Source: Hylemonella gracilis
GTDB lineage: Bacteria; Pseudomonadota; Gammaproteobacteria; Burkholderiales; Burkholderiaceae_C
NCBI GenBank assembly: GCA_945862195.1
Contig: CAMAXR010000004.1
Span: forward strand, 1-48,930
Direction of reading: 5' to 3'
DNA length: 48,930 bases
Position numbers and translations under genes: made by a program. Of this stretch, positions 23,509 to 35,334 are shown in pieces. Numbering within the stretch: position 1 is the first letter of the stretch; each line of letters begins with the position of its first letter. The notes under the pieces are model-generated. The model was not told where the DNA came from, did no database searches, and saw nothing but the letters and a program-made list of their open reading frames with translations.

Positions 23509-26388
23509 TTAAATCGTCCGGGCCACTTCTTTAACTTCAAAAAACTCCAGTACATCGCCTTCTTTGATGTCGTTGTAGTTTTTGAGCTTGATACCGCACT
23601 CAAAGCCTTCCTTGACTTCGCGCACATCGTCTTTCATGCGTTTGAGCGAATCAAGCTCGCCGGTGTAAATCACCACGTTCTCGCGCAACAGCCTGAAATG
23701 CGCATTGCGCAAGACATAGCCGTTGGTGACCATACAACCCGCCACCGTACCAATTTTGGAGGCCACAAACACGGTGCGGATTTCGGCGTTGCCAATAACC
23801 TCTTCGCGCTTTTCTGGGGCCAACATGCCCGACATGGCCGCTTTCAGCTCGTCCACAGCGTCGTAAATGATGTTGTAGTAACGAATATCCACCCCGTTGC
23901 CTTCAGCCAGCTTGCGTGCACCTGCGTCAGCACGGGTGTTAAAGCCAATGACCACGGCCTTAGAGGCAATCGCCAAATTGACGTCAGATTCACTGATACC
24001 ACCCACGGCGGAATACACCAATTGCACCTTGATTTCGTCGGTAGACAACTTGAGCAGTGACGTGCCCAAAGCCTCTTGGGAGCCTTGCACGTCAGCCTTG
24101 ATGATGACTGGCAATGTTTGCACCTCGCCCGCTGCCATGTTTTCAAACATGTTTTCCAGCTTGGCCGCTTGTTGTTTGGCCAGTTTGGTATTGCGGAACT
24201 TACCGGCTCGGTAGGTGGCAATTTCACGGGCACGGCGCTCGTCCGTCATCACCATGAATTCATCACCCGCCTGGGGCACATCGGTCAAACCCTGAATTTC
24301 CACTGGAATGGAGGGGCCCGCAGATTTAATGGGTTTGCTGTTTTCGTCCAACATGGCGCGCACGCGGCCATAGGTTTGACCAGCCAGCACCACATCGCCG
24401 GTCTTCAAGGTACCCGACTGCACCAGCACGGTGGCCACAGGCCCGCGACCTTTGTCCAGCTTGGCTTCAATCACCAAGCCCTTGGCAGAAGCATCAACTG
24501 GGGCCTTCAACTCCAAGACCTCGGCTTGCAGCAACACCTGCTCCAACAGGTCGTCAATGCCTTGGCCGGTTTTGGCAGAGACCCCAATAAACGGAGACTC
24601 CCCGCCGTATTCCTCGGGCACCACTTCTTCTGCCACCAGCTCGGTTTTGACACGGTCAGGGTTGGCATCAGGCTTGTCGATCTTGGTCATGGCGACCACT
24701 ATCGGCACGCCCGCCGCCTTGGCATGTTTGATGGCTTCTTTGGTTTGCGGCATCACGCCGTCATCGGCTGCGACCACCAAAATCACAATGTCAGTAGCCT
24801 GAGCGCCACGGGCACGCATGGCGGTAAACGCCTCGTGGCCCGGTGTATCCAAGAACGACACCATGCCGCGTGGTGTTTCCACGTGATAAGCCCCAATGTG
24901 TTGGGTAATTCCACCCGCCTCGCCAGCGGCCACTTTGGCGCGCCGAATGTAATCCAACAAAGAGGTTTTTCCATGGTCCACGTGGCCCATCACCGTGACC
25001 ACTGGGGCACGCGGTAGAGCTTCTGAGTCGTGGGCTGACGCTTCGTCATCGGTAAAGGCCTCAGGATCGTCCAGGGCGGCAATCACCGCTTTGTGACCCA
25101 TTTCCTCCACCACAATCATGGCGGTGTCTTGGTCCAGCGGTTGGTTGATGGTGACCATCTGTCCCAACTTCATGAGGTGCTTGATCACCTCAGAGGCCTT
25201 GACAGCCATTTTGTGTGCCAGTTCAGCTACGGTAATGGTTTCCGGCACGTGGACTTCAATGACGCGAACCTCTGCAGGTGCGGCGGGCACCTCAGCCTCC
25301 TCGCGGTCGCGTTCATTACGGCGCCCTCTGGGCCCACCACGCCAGCCACCACGCCCCACGCCACCACTGGTGTCGCCACGGGTCGGAATGGCCTTTTTCT
25401 TAAGGGGGTCGCCCGCCCAGCTGCTAGAGAGCTTGGCAGATTTAACCTCTTTGCCCGGAGCGGCAGTCGTTGCGGGAACCGCTGCGCCAGGTGCTTTGGG
25501 GGCCACAGCAGGCTTGTGCAGTGTGCCCTTAACGCCAGCTTTAGCTGCGTCATCTTTGGGCGGCTCTGCCTTTTTAACGGGTGGCGGCGCTTTTCTAGCC
25601 GGCGCCGACATCATGGTACGAATTGCAGCAGCTTCGTCTTCGGCTTTACGGCGGCGCACCACCAAATCAGCTGCGCGGGCCGTCTCATCGTCAGAACGAG
25701 CCTTGGCTTCTTCGGCCGCCTTCAAACGTGCGGCATCTGCTACTTGTTTAGCGAGATCTTGTGCAGCCAAAGCGGCTTGCTCGTCGGCTTCCTCGGCGGC
25801 GCTTGCAGGCTTGCCATTGGTTTTTTTACGACTGGATTGGGCTGCTTTTTCAGCTTCGGCCTGTGCAGACTGTTCAGCCGCTTCACGATCTTTGGCTTCT
25901 TGCTCTTCGCGCAGACGACGGCGCTCGGCCAGCTCCTCTTCTTGGCGGCGAATCAGCTCGGCTTGGCGGCGGGCTTCTTCCTCGCGGCGAGCCAACTCTG
26001 CTGAGTCAAGCAGCGGGACTGATGCGTCTTGAGATGAGTGGTCGGTCAGCTCCTCGGGAGCATCAGCAGGCACTGCGGCGTCAGATTCATCGCGACGCAC
26101 AAAGGTGCGTTTTTTACGAACCTCCACTTGGATGGTGCGGGCCTTGCCGCTGGCGTCGGCCTGTTTGATTTCGGTGGTGGACTTTTTAACCAGTGTGATT
26201 TTTTTGCGCTCGGGCGCAGCTGTGCCGTGACTGGCTTGTAAAAAGCTCAATAAACGCTGCTTGTCGGCGTCAGTTAAGGTGTCTGAGGGAGCGGTTTTGG
26301 CCACCCCGGCAGATTTAAGTTGCTCAATGAGCGTTTCGGGTGATTTTTTGAGTTCGGTTGCAAACTCGGCAATGGTCGTGCTGGACAT
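23509..26388 (-). CDS. infB: Translation initiation factor IF-2
   Basis: [69 protein letters not shown]; long charged N-terminal region. Confidence 0.98.
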   Translation of the reverse strand: MSSTTIAEFATELKKSPETLIEQLKSAGVAKTAPSDTLTDADKQRLLSFLQASHGTAAPERKKITLVKKSTTEIKQADASGKARTIQVEVRKKRTFVRRDESDAAVPADAPEELTDHSSQDASVPLLDSAELARREEEARRQAELIRRQEEELAERRRLREEQEAKDREAAEQSAQAEAEKAAQSSRKKTNGKPASAAEEADEQAALAAQDLAKQVADAARLKAAEEAKARSDDETARAADLVVRRRKAEDEAAAIRTMMSAPARKAPPPVKKAEPPKDDAAKAGVKGTLHKPAVAPKAPGAAVPATTAAPGKEVKSAKLSSSWAGDPLKKKAIPTRGDTSGGVGRGGWRGGPRGRRNERDREEAEVPAAPAEVRVIEVHVPETITVAELAHKMAVKASEVIKHLMKLGQMVTINQPLDQDTAMIVVEEMGHKAVIAALDDPEAFTDDEASAHDSEALPRAPVVTVMGHVDHGKTSLLDYIRRAKVAAGEAGGITQHIGAYHVETPRGMVSFLDTPGHEAFTAMRARGAQATDIVILVVAADDGVMPQTKEAIKHAKAAGVPIVVAMTKIDKPDANPDRVKTELVAEEVVPEEYGGESPFIGVSAKTGQGIDDLLEQVLLQAEVLELKAPVDASAKGLVIEAKLDKGRGPVATVLVQSGTLKTGDVVLAGQTYGRVRAMLDENSKPIKSAGPSIPVEIQGLTDVPQAGDEFMVMTDERRAREIATYRAGKFRNTKLAKQQAAKLENMFENMAAGEVQTLPVIIKADVQGSQEALGTSLLKLSTDEIKVQLVYSAVGGISESDVNLAIASKAVVIGFNTRADAGARKLAEGNGVDIRYYNIIYDAVDELKAAMSGMLAPEKREEVIGNAEIRTVFVASKIGTVAGCMVTNGYVLRNAHFRLLRENVVIYTGELDSLKRMKDDVREVKEGFECGIKLKNYNDIKEGDVLEFFEVKEVARTI

Positions 26389-26412
26389 TTGTGTGAGGAC
26401 CTTTCATGACCA

Positions 26413-27909
26413 TTACGCTTCAGCGGCGGAGTCGTTGGTGAACCAGTGTTCACGAGCTTTCATGATGAGGGCTTTGGCCTCATCTTCGGAGTGACCAGTG
26501 ATGTCGATGAGCTCATCGACAGCCAAGTCAGCCAAATCGTCTAGGGTGTTCACGCCGTGTTCCGCCAGCTGGGCGATCCACTCGGGCGTTAAACCGTCAA
26601 GGTCGCGCAGATCTTGCGATACAGCTCCGGCGCTTTCTTCACGGGCAATTTCCATGGTCAGCAATGCATCTTTGGCTCGGGTTCTGAGTTCGTTGACGGT
26701 GTCTTCATCAAACGACTCAATTTCCAGCATTTCATGAATAGGCACATAAGCCACTTCCTCAAGGCTGGTGAAGCCTTCGGTGATGAGGATTTCTGCAATC
26801 TCCTCGTCCACGTCAAGCTTGGCCATGAACAGGGCACGCAGCGAACCGGTTTCTTGCTCAAGCTTTTCAGCCGACTCCGCGGCGTCCATGATGTTGATTT
26901 TCCAGCCGGTGAGCTCTGAGGCCAAGCGCACGTTTTGTCCGCCGCGTCCAATGGCAATGGCTAGGTTTTCTTCATCCACCACCACATCCATGGCGTGTTT
27001 TTCTTCGTCCACCACAATAGAAGACACGTTGGCAGGGGCCAAAGCACCGATGACGAACTGCGCGGGGTCTTCGCTCCACAGCACAATGTCCACACGCTCG
27101 CCAGCGAGTTCGTTGGTCACACCGTTCACGCGGGTACCACGAACGCCTACGCAGGTGCCAATAGGGTCCACCCGTTTGTCGTGCGACAAGACCGCAATTT
27201 TGGCCCGTGACCCAGGGTCGCGTGCGCAAGATTTGATTTCCAACAGCCCTTGCTCAATTTCAGGGACTTCTTGGCGAAACAACTCGGTCATGAAATCCGG
27301 TGCCGAGCGCGACAAAATAATAGGGGCGCCGCGCAAGGTCAGGTCCACTTCCATGATCATGGCGCGCACACGGTCACCTGTACGCAAGTTTTCCTTGGGG
27401 ATCATTTCGGTGCGTCGCAAGCGGCCTTCAACTCTGCCGCTCTCCACAATCATGTCGCCCTTGTCCATGCGTTTGACGGTGCCGACAAAAATCTTTTCGC
27501 CACGCGCCATAAAGTCGCTGAGCAACATTTCTCGCTCCGCATCGCGAATTTTTTGCAGGATGACCTGCTTGGCTGCCATGGCGCCAATGCGGCCAATGGG
27601 CACAGACTCGATGGTTTGTTCTATGTACTCGTCCACCTCGATGTCAGAAATTTGCTCTTGAGCCTCAAACAGCAAAATTTCTTGGTCTGGCAACTGAAGG
27701 CCCGCCTCGTTGGGCACCACGTGCCAGCGCTGGAACGTTTCGTATTCGCCGGAATCTCTATCAACCGACACCCGAATATCCACGTCACCGGTATAAAACT
27801 TTTTGGTCGCTTGGGCCAAAGCAGCTTCTACAGCGCCGAACACCACGTCGCGTTCCACATTTTTTTCGCGTGAAATGGCTTCCACCAACATCAACATTTC
27901 GCGATTCAT
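26413..27909 (-). CDS. nusA: Transcription termination/antitermination factor NusA
   Basis: [40 protein letters not shown]1 and KH regions ([32 protein letters not shown]), acidic C-terminal repeats. Confidence 0.97.
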   Translation of the reverse strand: MNREMLMLVEAISREKNVERDVVFGAVEAALAQATKKFYTGDVDIRVSVDRDSGEYETFQRWHVVPNEAGLQLPDQEILLFEAQEQISDIEVDEYIEQTIESVPIGRIGAMAAKQVILQKIRDAEREMLLSDFMARGEKIFVGTVKRMDKGDMIVESGRVEGRLRRTEMIPKENLRTGDRVRAMIMEVDLTLRGAPIILSRSAPDFMTELFRQEVPEIEQGLLEIKSCARDPGSRAKIAVLSHDKRVDPIGTCVGVRGTRVNGVTNELAGERVDIVLWSEDPAQFVIGALAPANVSSIVVDEEKHAMDVVVDEENLAIAIGRGGQNVRLASELTGWKINIMDAAESAEKLEQETGSLRALFMAKLDVDEEIAEILITEGFTSLEEVAYVPIHEMLEIESFDEDTVNELRTRAKDALLTMEIAREESAGAVSQDLRDLDGLTPEWIAQLAEHGVNTLDDLADLAVDELIDITGHSEDEAKALIMKAREHWFTNDSAAEA

Positions 27910-27963
27910 GAACTCAACCTCCATCCACCATGCAAGCACATACTAAAAATCCACCCGCGCACG

Positions 27964-28536
27964 TCAAGCCTCTTGATCCGCACCACGGCCCTTAAAGTTC
28001 ACCACCGGAGACAAACGCGCCTCCCGCAGCTCCGACAACTCAAAACCCAGCACCTGTAAAGGCGCTGGCACACGTTTTTTACTAACCTTTTGGCCAGGCT
28101 TGGGGGGCTTTTCGTCGCTCCACTCCACTTGCCATTGCTGCCCATTACCGCCCTCCACCGCCACCAATCGGCCAGTGAACTTTTTACGGTTGGCATTCAC
28201 CAAGCCGCTGGCAGCTGCTCCCATTGGTTCTTTGAGGGTGATGTCGACCAGATGGCCGACAAAACGCTCAAAATCTTTGGTGGAGCGCAAGGGGCGGTCT
28301 ATGCCTGGAGAAGACACTTCCAGACGCTTGTATTCCACCCCGTCCACTTCCAAGACAAATTGCAACTGCCGGGTGACTTTTTCGCAATCTTCGACGTCCA
28401 CAAACTGCTCGGTCGCAGCATCAACCCAAGGGTGATCAATGGTGATGCGCAAGAGGCCGCCGGCTGATCTTTCAATATCAACCAACTCGTAACCCAAACC
28501 TTGGACTGTTTGTTCAACTACCGTCTGCAGCGCCAC
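27964..28536 (-). CDS. rimP: Ribosome maturation factor RimP
   Basis: VVEQTVQGLGYELVDIERSAGGLLRITIDHP...VEDCEKVTRQLQFVLEVDGVEYKRLEVSSPGIDRPL; start codon uncertain (GTG 28536 or upstream TTG). Confidence 0.94.
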   Translation of the reverse strand: MALQTVVEQTVQGLGYELVDIERSAGGLLRITIDHPWVDAATEQFVDVEDCEKVTRQLQFVLEVDGVEYKRLEVSSPGIDRPLRSTKDFERFVGHLVDITLKEPMGAAASGLVNANRKKFTGRLVAVEGGNGQQWQVEWSDEKPPKPGQKVSKKRVPAPLQVLGFELSELREARLSPVVNFKGRGADQEA

Positions 28537-28576
28537 CGTCAAACCACCACTTCTCACCAACACACACAAATCGTTC

Positions 28577-28616
28577 GACCAAAAAAAACGGGCGGTTGGT
28601 ATCCGCCCGTTTGGTC
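28577..28616 (-). terminator. Intrinsic terminator between the yej-type operon and rimP
   Basis: Minus-strand ACGGGCGG-ATACCAA-CCGCCCGT stem (28588..28610) followed by a run of eight T (28581..28588); outer GACC/GGTC arms also pair. Confidence 0.82.
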
Positions 28617-28647
28617 GATTTTGCGCAATTCTAACGCATAAGCCTGT

Positions 28648-30387
28648 TCAGGCCGCCGCCGCGACAAGAGCTCGGGTATAAGAATGTTGCGGCTGGTCCA
28701 GCACTTGGTCCACTTCACCGGCTTCCACCACATCACCCGCCTTCATCACCATCACATGGTGGGCCATGGCTCGAATCACGTCCACGTCGTGGGTAATGAG
28801 TAAGAAACTCAAGCCCTTTTCGCGCTGTAATTGTTGCAGCACATCCAAAATTTGTTTTTGAATCGTCACATCCAAGGCACTGGTAGGCTCATCCAGCACC
28901 AACAATTCGGGCTCAACAATCAGGGCTCTGGCAATGGCCACACGCTGGCGTTGCCCACCAGAAAATTCGTGCGGGTAGCGCTGTAAGAGGCCAGGAAACT
29001 GAGCATGGGTCATGCCGACCTCGCTTAAAGCCTTGAGCACCCTTTGTTGACGCTGGTGCGCGGTAAGTTGGGGCGCATGAACCCGCAAGCCCTCCGCCAC
29101 AATGGCCTCAACCGTCAATCTTGGTGACAAGGATGAAAACGGGTCTTGAAACACCACTTGCACCTTTTTGCGCAAGGCGCGGTTGAGCCTCCCCGCCGAC
29201 TTGCCTTTTGCCCAACTCTGACCGGCTATCGTTAACTCTCCCTCAAAGTCCAACAAGCCCAAAACTGCCAATGCCAAGGTGGATTTGCCAGAACCCGACT
29301 CACCCATCACCCCCAGCGTTTGCCCCTTGCTGATTTGAAAACTCGCACCTTGCACGGCCACAAACTGCCCTCTCTTGAACCAGCCCTTCATGCCCCCCAG
29401 CGTTATGGAATAAGTCACTTTGAGTTGGCGAGCTTCCATCAAATAATGCTCGGAATCATGGGTCGCCGACTTGATCGATGCCGCACTGGCACCCCAAGTG
29501 CTCTTAACGACAGATCGCGTGGGCTTACTGGCCATCAATTTTTGGGTATAGGGGTGCTGAGGCGCGGCAAACACATGGTCTACGGGCCCTTCCTCTACCA
29601 ACATGCCACGCTCCAGCACCAGCACCCGGTCTGCAAAGCGGCGCACCAAATTCAGGTCATGCGTGATCATGAGCACCGACATGCCACGCAGGCGTTGTTG
29701 CTCGTCCAGAAGATCCAAAATTTGTCCGCGCAGACTCACGTCTAAGGCGGTGGTGGGTTCATCAGCCAACAGCAATTGAGGCTGACCCGCCATGGCCATG
29801 GCAATCATGGCGCGCTGGCGTTGCCCGCCGCTCAGCTGATGGGGAAAAGCCTCAGCGCGCCGCTCGGGCTCTGCAATACCTGTTTGCGCCAACAGCGTCA
29901 CCACTTGGGCCTGTAGGGTTGCACGCGTCAAATGGGCTGCGCGGGTTGGGCTTTGGGCACGGGGCGAATGGATCCACAACACCTCGGAAATTTGCTCACC
30001 AATGGTCATAAGCGGGTTAAGCGCCGTCATGGGCTCCTGAAAAATCATGGCAATGTCTCGCCCACGAATCTCCCTGAGTTGGTCATCCGACAAAGACAAC
30101 AAATCCACGGACTGCTGAGTTGCCGAATCCCCTGCGTTGGTACCCGCCGCATAAAACAGAGCCTTCCCCTGAGTGCTGGCGTTGTCGGCAAGGCCCAGCA
30201 GACTCAAAGCCGTCATCGTTTTCCCAGAACCCGACTCGCCAACCAAAGCGACTTTTTCCCCTCTGCCTATTTGGAAACTCAAGTGGCTCACCACCGTATG
30301 GGCGCCAAAGGTAATAGACAGGTCGTTGACCTCTAGCGCCAAATGACCTTTGTAGGGGCCAAAGTCAGAGGGGGCAGTTGCACTCAT
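28648..30387 (-). CDS. yejF: Dual-ATPase ABC transporter subunit, YejF-like peptide importer
   Basis: Two complete ABC cassettes (GESGSGKTMTAL / GESGSGKSTLAL; two LSGGQ-type motifs QLSGGQRQR and EFSGGQRQR). Confidence 0.9.
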   Translation of the reverse strand: MSATAPSDFGPYKGHLALEVNDLSITFGAHTVVSHLSFQIGRGEKVALVGESGSGKTMTALSLLGLADNASTQGKALFYAAGTNAGDSATQQSVDLLSLSDDQLREIRGRDIAMIFQEPMTALNPLMTIGEQISEVLWIHSPRAQSPTRAAHLTRATLQAQVVTLLAQTGIAEPERRAEAFPHQLSGGQRQRAMIAMAMAGQPQLLLADEPTTALDVSLRGQILDLLDEQQRLRGMSVLMITHDLNLVRRFADRVLVLERGMLVEEGPVDHVFAAPQHPYTQKLMASKPTRSVVKSTWGASAASIKSATHDSEHYLMEARQLKVTYSITLGGMKGWFKRGQFVAVQGASFQISKGQTLGVMGESGSGKSTLALAVLGLLDFEGELTIAGQSWAKGKSAGRLNRALRKKVQVVFQDPFSSLSPRLTVEAIVAEGLRVHAPQLTAHQRQQRVLKALSEVGMTHAQFPGLLQRYPHEFSGGQRQRVAIARALIVEPELLVLDEPTSALDVTIQKQILDVLQQLQREKGLSFLLITHDVDVIRAMAHHVMVMKAGDVVEAGEVDQVLDQPQHSYTRALVAAAA

Positions 30388-31484
30388 GCGGCGGGAGCCT
30401 TGGGTTGGTCAGCATGGGTTAGGTCAGCTTTGCGCGGGTCTAAGGCGTCTCGCAGCGCGTCGCCCATAAAGGTGAGCAGCAGCAGTGTGACCACCAACAC
30501 GGCAAAGGTAGAGAGTGAAATCCACCAAGCATCAATGTTATTTTTGCCCTGGGCCAGCAACTCCCCCAACGAAGGCGTGCCCGGAGGAACGCCTAGGCCC
30601 AAAAAATCCAGGGACGTGAGCGCCAAAATGGCTGCACTCATACGAAACGGCAAAAACGTCACCACGGGGGTGAGGCTGTTGGGCAAGATGTGCCGCCAGA
30701 TGATTTGAAAATTGCTCAAACCCATAGCTCGTGCGGCGCGAACGTAATCGAGTTGGCGGTTGCGTAAAAACTCAGCCCGAACGTAATCGGACAAGCCCAT
30801 CCAGCCAAACAGGCTGAGCAAAATCAGCAGCAAGGCCACGCTGGGATCAAATAATGCCGAAAAAATAATCAGTAAATACAGCTCGGGCATAGAGCTCCAA
30901 ATTTCAATAAAGCGCTGAAACCACAAATCGGTTCGCCCCCCAAAAAAGCCCTGCACAGCCCCCGTGACCACCCCCAGCAGCACGCCTACCAAGGTTAGCG
31001 CCAAGCCAAACAACAAAGACACCCGAAACCCATACAACAAACGGGCCACTACATCGCGCCCGCGGTCATCGGTGCCCAACCAGTTGTCAGCCGATGGTGG
31101 CGAGGGGTTAGGCTCCTTGGCAAAGTAATTCAGCGTGCTGTGGTGGTAGCGGTTGATGGGGTAAACCGCCCAATTGCCCGGCTTGGCAAATTGCTGCTGA
31201 ATAAAAGGGTCTAAGTAGTCGGTTGGGGTGTCAAAGTCACCGCCAAAACGGGTTTCAGGGATGTCTTGGAGCATGGGCACAAACCACTCACCGTCATAGC
31301 GGGCGACTAAAGGTTTGTCGTTGGAAACCAACTCTGCGCCCAAGCTGAGCACAAACAATACCCCCAGCACACACAAACTCACCCAACCCAAACGGTTGGT
31401 TGTAAATCGCAGCCAAGCCCTCCGTGCAGGCGATATCGAAGCGCTAACGGTTTGGGCTTGGTGAGCTTGAAGTTCGCGGGCCAT
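30384..31484 (-). CDS. yejE: ABC transporter permease, YejE-like
   Basis: NWLGTDDRGRDVVARLLYGFRVSLLFGLALTL; EYVRAARAMG-type loop DYVRAARAMGLSNFQIIWRHILPNSL. Confidence 0.9.
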   Translation of the reverse strand: MARELQAHQAQTVSASISPARRAWLRFTTNRLGWVSLCVLGVLFVLSLGAELVSNDKPLVARYDGEWFVPMLQDIPETRFGGDFDTPTDYLDPFIQQQFAKPGNWAVYPINRYHHSTLNYFAKEPNPSPPSADNWLGTDDRGRDVVARLLYGFRVSLLFGLALTLVGVLLGVVTGAVQGFFGGRTDLWFQRFIEIWSSMPELYLLIIFSALFDPSVALLLILLSLFGWMGLSDYVRAEFLRNRQLDYVRAARAMGLSNFQIIWRHILPNSLTPVVTFLPFRMSAAILALTSLDFLGLGVPPGTPSLGELLAQGKNNIDAWWISLSTFAVLVVTLLLLTFMGDALRDALDPRKADLTHADQPKAPAA

Positions 31485-31493
31485 GGTGAAGGT

Positions 31494-32528
31494 TCAATCG
31501 AACTTGACGCGGGGGTCTACCCACATGTAGCACAGGTCGGAAATCAGTTTGGTCACCAAGCCAATACAAGTGAACAAATACAGCGTGCCCAGCACTACGG
31601 GGTAGTCGCGCCGCATGACGGATTCGTAAGACAGCAAACCCAAGCCATCTAAAGAGAACAAAGTTTCAATCAAAAGGGAGCCCGCAAAAAACGCACCCAC
31701 AAAAGCCGCTGGAAAACCGGTGACGATAGGAATCATCGCGTTACGCAGCACGTGCTTCCACAGCACCATGGATTGGCTTAAGCCCTTGGCGCGGGCGGTC
31801 AGCACATATTGTTTGCGTATTTCTTCTAGGAATGAATTTTTGGTCAGCATGGTGGTCACGGCAAAAGCGCCCAACACACTGGCCGTCACAGGCAAGGCTA
31901 TGTGCCACAGGTAGTCCACCACTTTGGCACCCCAACTCAAGGCATCCCAGTTGCTGGAGGTCAGCCCCCGCAGCGGAAACCATTGCAACTGGCCGCCAAA
32001 CACCACCAGCAGCGCCACGCCCAGCACAAAACCCGGAATGGCATAACCCACCAGTACAACCAAGCTCGTTAAGGTGTCAAAACGCGTACCGGCCCGCACC
32101 GCCTTGGCAATACCTAGGGGAATTGAAATGGCGTAGCTGAGTAAAAACGTCCAAAGCCCAAGACTGATGGAGACCGGCAGTTTTTCTTTCACCAGCTCCC
32201 ACACCGACTTGGGATAGAAAAAACTTTTTCCCAAATCCAGCCGAGCAAACTGCCCCAGCATCTGAACAAAGCGTTCGTGTGCAGGTTTGTCAAACCCGTA
32301 AAAGGCTTTGATCTCTTCAATGCGTGCAGCGTCCACCCCTTGGCGGCCGCGGTAACCTGCTCCGGTAGCGGCTGCGCCCTCGCCACCGCTGTCTCGGCCT
32401 TGCAGCTGGGCCACCATTTGCTCCACCGGCCCGCCGGGCACAAACTGAATCACCACAAAGGTCAGCAGCAGCACGCCAAACAGCGTGGGCACCATGAGCA
32501 ACAAACGTTTGAGGACATAAGCCAGCAT
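31494..32528 (-). CDS. yejB: ABC transporter permease, YejB-like
   Basis: MLAYVLKRLLLMVPTLFGVLLLTFVVIQFVPGGPVEQMV; YVLTARAKGLSQSMVLWKHVLRNAMIPIVTGFP. Confidence 0.92.
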   Translation of the reverse strand: MLAYVLKRLLLMVPTLFGVLLLTFVVIQFVPGGPVEQMVAQLQGRDSGGEGAAATGAGYRGRQGVDAARIEEIKAFYGFDKPAHERFVQMLGQFARLDLGKSFFYPKSVWELVKEKLPVSISLGLWTFLLSYAISIPLGIAKAVRAGTRFDTLTSLVVLVGYAIPGFVLGVALLVVFGGQLQWFPLRGLTSSNWDALSWGAKVVDYLWHIALPVTASVLGAFAVTTMLTKNSFLEEIRKQYVLTARAKGLSQSMVLWKHVLRNAMIPIVTGFPAAFVGAFFAGSLLIETLFSLDGLGLLSYESVMRRDYPVVLGTLYLFTCIGLVTKLISDLCYMWVDPRVKFD

Positions 32529-32537
32529 CAGGTCATC

Positions 32538-34517
32538 CTACTTCTTAAGTGGGTCGAGGGTGGCAGCCGGGGCCCATCCAATGGCCGTGACCCAAAATTC
32601 AGGCTGGTAGTACTTGGGCATGACCTCAGGGTACTCAAATCGGCCAGCACGCCAAGCCACGCGGTGCACCGAACTGGTCCAGTGCGGCACCGAGTAATGC
32701 CCATGGCGCAACACTCGATCCAGCGCCATCACACGCGCCACCAGTTCTGGGCGGGTGCGGGCAGACACCACCTGCTGCAGCAGCGCATCCACCACCGGGT
32801 CTTTCAGGCCCAGCACATTGCTGGAGCCTTCGGTGTCAGCCGCAGCGCTGCCAAAACGGTCCAGCAGCTCAGTGCCGGGGGCCTCGCTGCCCACAATGCG
32901 GTTGCTGATGATTTCAAAGTCAAACACATCCAAGCGCTTTTGCAAAATGGCAAAGTCCACGACCTTGTAATTCACTTTGATACCCAGTTTGGCTAGGTTT
33001 TTTGCAAACGGGGTCACCACCCTGCCCATAGAGCCCGAGTTGTCCAAAAACTCCAAAGACAACACTTCGCCCAGAGCATTTTGAAGTTCGCCGTCGCGGT
33101 AGGTCCACCCCGCATCGGCCAACAACTGCTTGGCTTTGCGCAAGTTGTCGCGCAAGGTTTGTCCGGATGCAGGATCCAAGCTGGTCAAAGGCGGCAAGGG
33201 CACCGGCTGTTCCAGCACCTGCAGCGCCATTGCGGGTGACATGCGAGCGCGTAAAGGCTCCAGCACCTTCAGCTCCTGCGGGCTGGGCAAGCCCTTGGCC
33301 TCAAAGTCGCTGCCGCCAAAGTAACCCCGCACGCGGGTGTAGGCGTTGTAGAACAGTTGGCGGTTCATCCACTCGTAGTCCATAGACAAGCCAATGGCCT
33401 CGCGCACACGCACATCTTGAAACTTTTTGAGCCTGAGGTTAAACAAAAAGCCCTGAAAGTCCCCCGCGTTGCCGTGGGTCAGCTCCTTTTTGACCAAAAT
33501 CCCGCGGTCAAAGTCGCGCCCTGTGTAGGCACGGGCCCATTCGCGAGCAATAAAAGCTTGGATGTAGTCAAACTCCCCGGCCTTAAAGGCTTCCAGCTGA
33601 GCAGTGCTGTCTTTGTAAATTTTGTAGGTGATTCGGTCATAGTTGTACATGCCACGCCGTACGTTCAAATCTTGGGCCCAATAGCTGGTGTCGCGCTCGT
33701 AAGTGATGTCTTTACCAAAATTGACCTTACCAATGCGGTACGGGCCGCTGCCTAACGGCGTGTCAGTAACAATTTTGTCCAGCGGTTTAGGCTTGTCGAC
33801 CCAGGGGCCCGACGCCTCCCTACCCCACTTGTGACTGAACACGGGCATGCTGCCCGCAATCAGGGGCAGCTCGGCATTAACGCGTTTGAAGTCAAAGCGC
33901 ACCACGTGTTCTGCCAACACCGTGACGCCTTTGATATCCCCAAAAATGGTCCGAAACTGTGGTGCTGCTTGCTGTGAGGTAAGTTGGTCAAAAGAGTGCT
34001 TGACGTCTAAGGCCAGCACCGCATCACCGTTGTGAAACCGCGCTTTAGGGTGCAGGGTGAAGGTGGCCGAAAGCATGTCAGGTGCTACCGCCACATCTTG
34101 CGCAAGCAAACCATAAGCGGTGGTGGGTTCGTCCAACGAGCTCGTAAGCAGGGATTCAAACACCAGCGTGCTGAGGGCCGGTGGCGCACTGCCCTTCAAA
34201 GTAAAGGGGTTGTACTTGTCAAAGTTAGATAACCGAGAGGGCGGCACTAGGGTAATGTCGCCACCCTTGCTGGCCTTTGGGTTCACGTAAGCCCAGTGAG
34301 AAAAATCTGCCGGGTACTTAATGTCACCAAACTGGGCGTAGGCATGCGCTGCCTGCGCTGGCTTTAAAGGTTGCAGGACCAATAGACCAGCTAAAGCCAG
34401 CCAGCAAGCCCAAAACCTAGGACTAAACCTCGGACTGACCCAAGGGCCAACCCAGAGGCTAAATGAAGCCGCCAATTGACGATGTGTAGCCAAATACCGC
34501 ATGCGACAATTCTGCAC
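32538..34517 (-). CDS. yejA: Extracellular solute-binding protein, YejA-like (family 5)
   Basis: [51 protein letters not shown]; upstream in the yejABEF-type order. True start may be 34502. Confidence 0.88.
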   Translation of the reverse strand: MQNCRMRYLATHRQLAASFSLWVGPWVSPRFSPRFWACWLALAGLLVLQPLKPAQAAHAYAQFGDIKYPADFSHWAYVNPKASKGGDITLVPPSRLSNFDKYNPFTLKGSAPPALSTLVFESLLTSSLDEPTTAYGLLAQDVAVAPDMLSATFTLHPKARFHNGDAVLALDVKHSFDQLTSQQAAPQFRTIFGDIKGVTVLAEHVVRFDFKRVNAELPLIAGSMPVFSHKWGREASGPWVDKPKPLDKIVTDTPLGSGPYRIGKVNFGKDITYERDTSYWAQDLNVRRGMYNYDRITYKIYKDSTAQLEAFKAGEFDYIQAFIAREWARAYTGRDFDRGILVKKELTHGNAGDFQGFLFNLRLKKFQDVRVREAIGLSMDYEWMNRQLFYNAYTRVRGYFGGSDFEAKGLPSPQELKVLEPLRARMSPAMALQVLEQPVPLPPLTSLDPASGQTLRDNLRKAKQLLADAGWTYRDGELQNALGEVLSLEFLDNSGSMGRVVTPFAKNLAKLGIKVNYKVVDFAILQKRLDVFDFEIISNRIVGSEAPGTELLDRFGSAAADTEGSSNVLGLKDPVVDALLQQVVSARTRPELVARVMALDRVLRHGHYSVPHWTSSVHRVAWRAGRFEYPEVMPKYYQPEFWVTAIGWAPAATLDPLKK

Positions 34518-34548
34518 ACATTTTCAATTGACAAAAAACAGAGGTGGT

Positions 34549-35334
34549 ATGGCTTTTCTTAAAGGCAAAAAACTATTGATCACAGGCGTACTCAGCAACC
34601 GCAGCATTGCCTATGGCATTGCCAAAGCTTGTCATGCTCAAGGTGCGGAGCTGGCCTTTAGCTACGTGGGCGAACGGTTTAAAGAGCGTATTACCGAGTT
34701 TGCTGCCGACTTTGACTCCAAATTGTTATTTGACTGCGATGTGGCCAGCGACGAACAAATGGCTCGGTTGTTTACCGACCTGTCGCAGCATTGGCCTAAG
34801 TTCGATGGCTTTGTGCACAGCATTGGTTACGCACCGCGCGAGGCCATTGCAGGCGACTTTTTAGATGGCCTGAGCCGCGAGGGTTTTCAGGTGGCACACG
34901 ACATCAGCGCCTACAGCTTTCCGGCCATGGCCAAAGCCGCTTTGCCCTACCTTAACGAGCGCTCTGCCCTGCTGACTCTGACCTACCTGGGTGCCATTCG
35001 CCATGTGCCCAACTACAACACCATGGGCTTGGCCAAAGCCAGCCTAGAGGCTTCGGTGCGCTATCTGGCCGAATCTTTGGGCCCAAAGGGCATGCGGGTC
35101 AACGGCATCAGCGCCGGTCCCATCAAAACACTCGCCGCCAGTGGCATCAAAGGCTTTGGGAAAATACTGAGCGTGGTGGCCGAGACTTCACCTATTCGCC
35201 GCAACATCACTATTGAAGACGTGGGCAACGCCGCCGCGTTTTTACTCAGCGACTTGGCGGGCGGCATCACCGCCGAAATCACCTACGTGGACGGCGGCTT
35301 CAGCCAGGTGGTCGGTGGTTTAACCGAGGCTTGA
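34549..35334 (+). CDS. fabI: Enoyl-[acyl-carrier-protein] reductase FabI
   Basis: [101 protein letters not shown]. Confidence 0.96.
   Translation: MAFLKGKKLLITGVLSNRSIAYGIAKACHAQGAELAFSYVGERFKERITEFAADFDSKLLFDCDVASDEQMARLFTDLSQHWPKFDGFVHSIGYAPREAIAGDFLDGLSREGFQVAHDISAYSFPAMAKAALPYLNERSALLTLTYLGAIRHVPNYNTMGLAKASLEASVRYLAESLGPKGMRVNGISAGPIKTLAASGIKGFGKILSVVAETSPIRRNITIEDVGNAAAFLLSDLAGGITAEITYVDGGFSQVVGGLTEA

Noticed and set aside
24076-26032. Several 300-aa plus-strand ORFs antisense to infB
   Set aside because: Overlapping open frames in a GC-rich highly biased gene; sequences are low-complexity reflections of IF-2 codons.
26768-27873. Long plus-strand ORFs antisense to nusA
   Set aside because: Same antisense artefact; Ser/Thr/Pro-rich with no domain signal.
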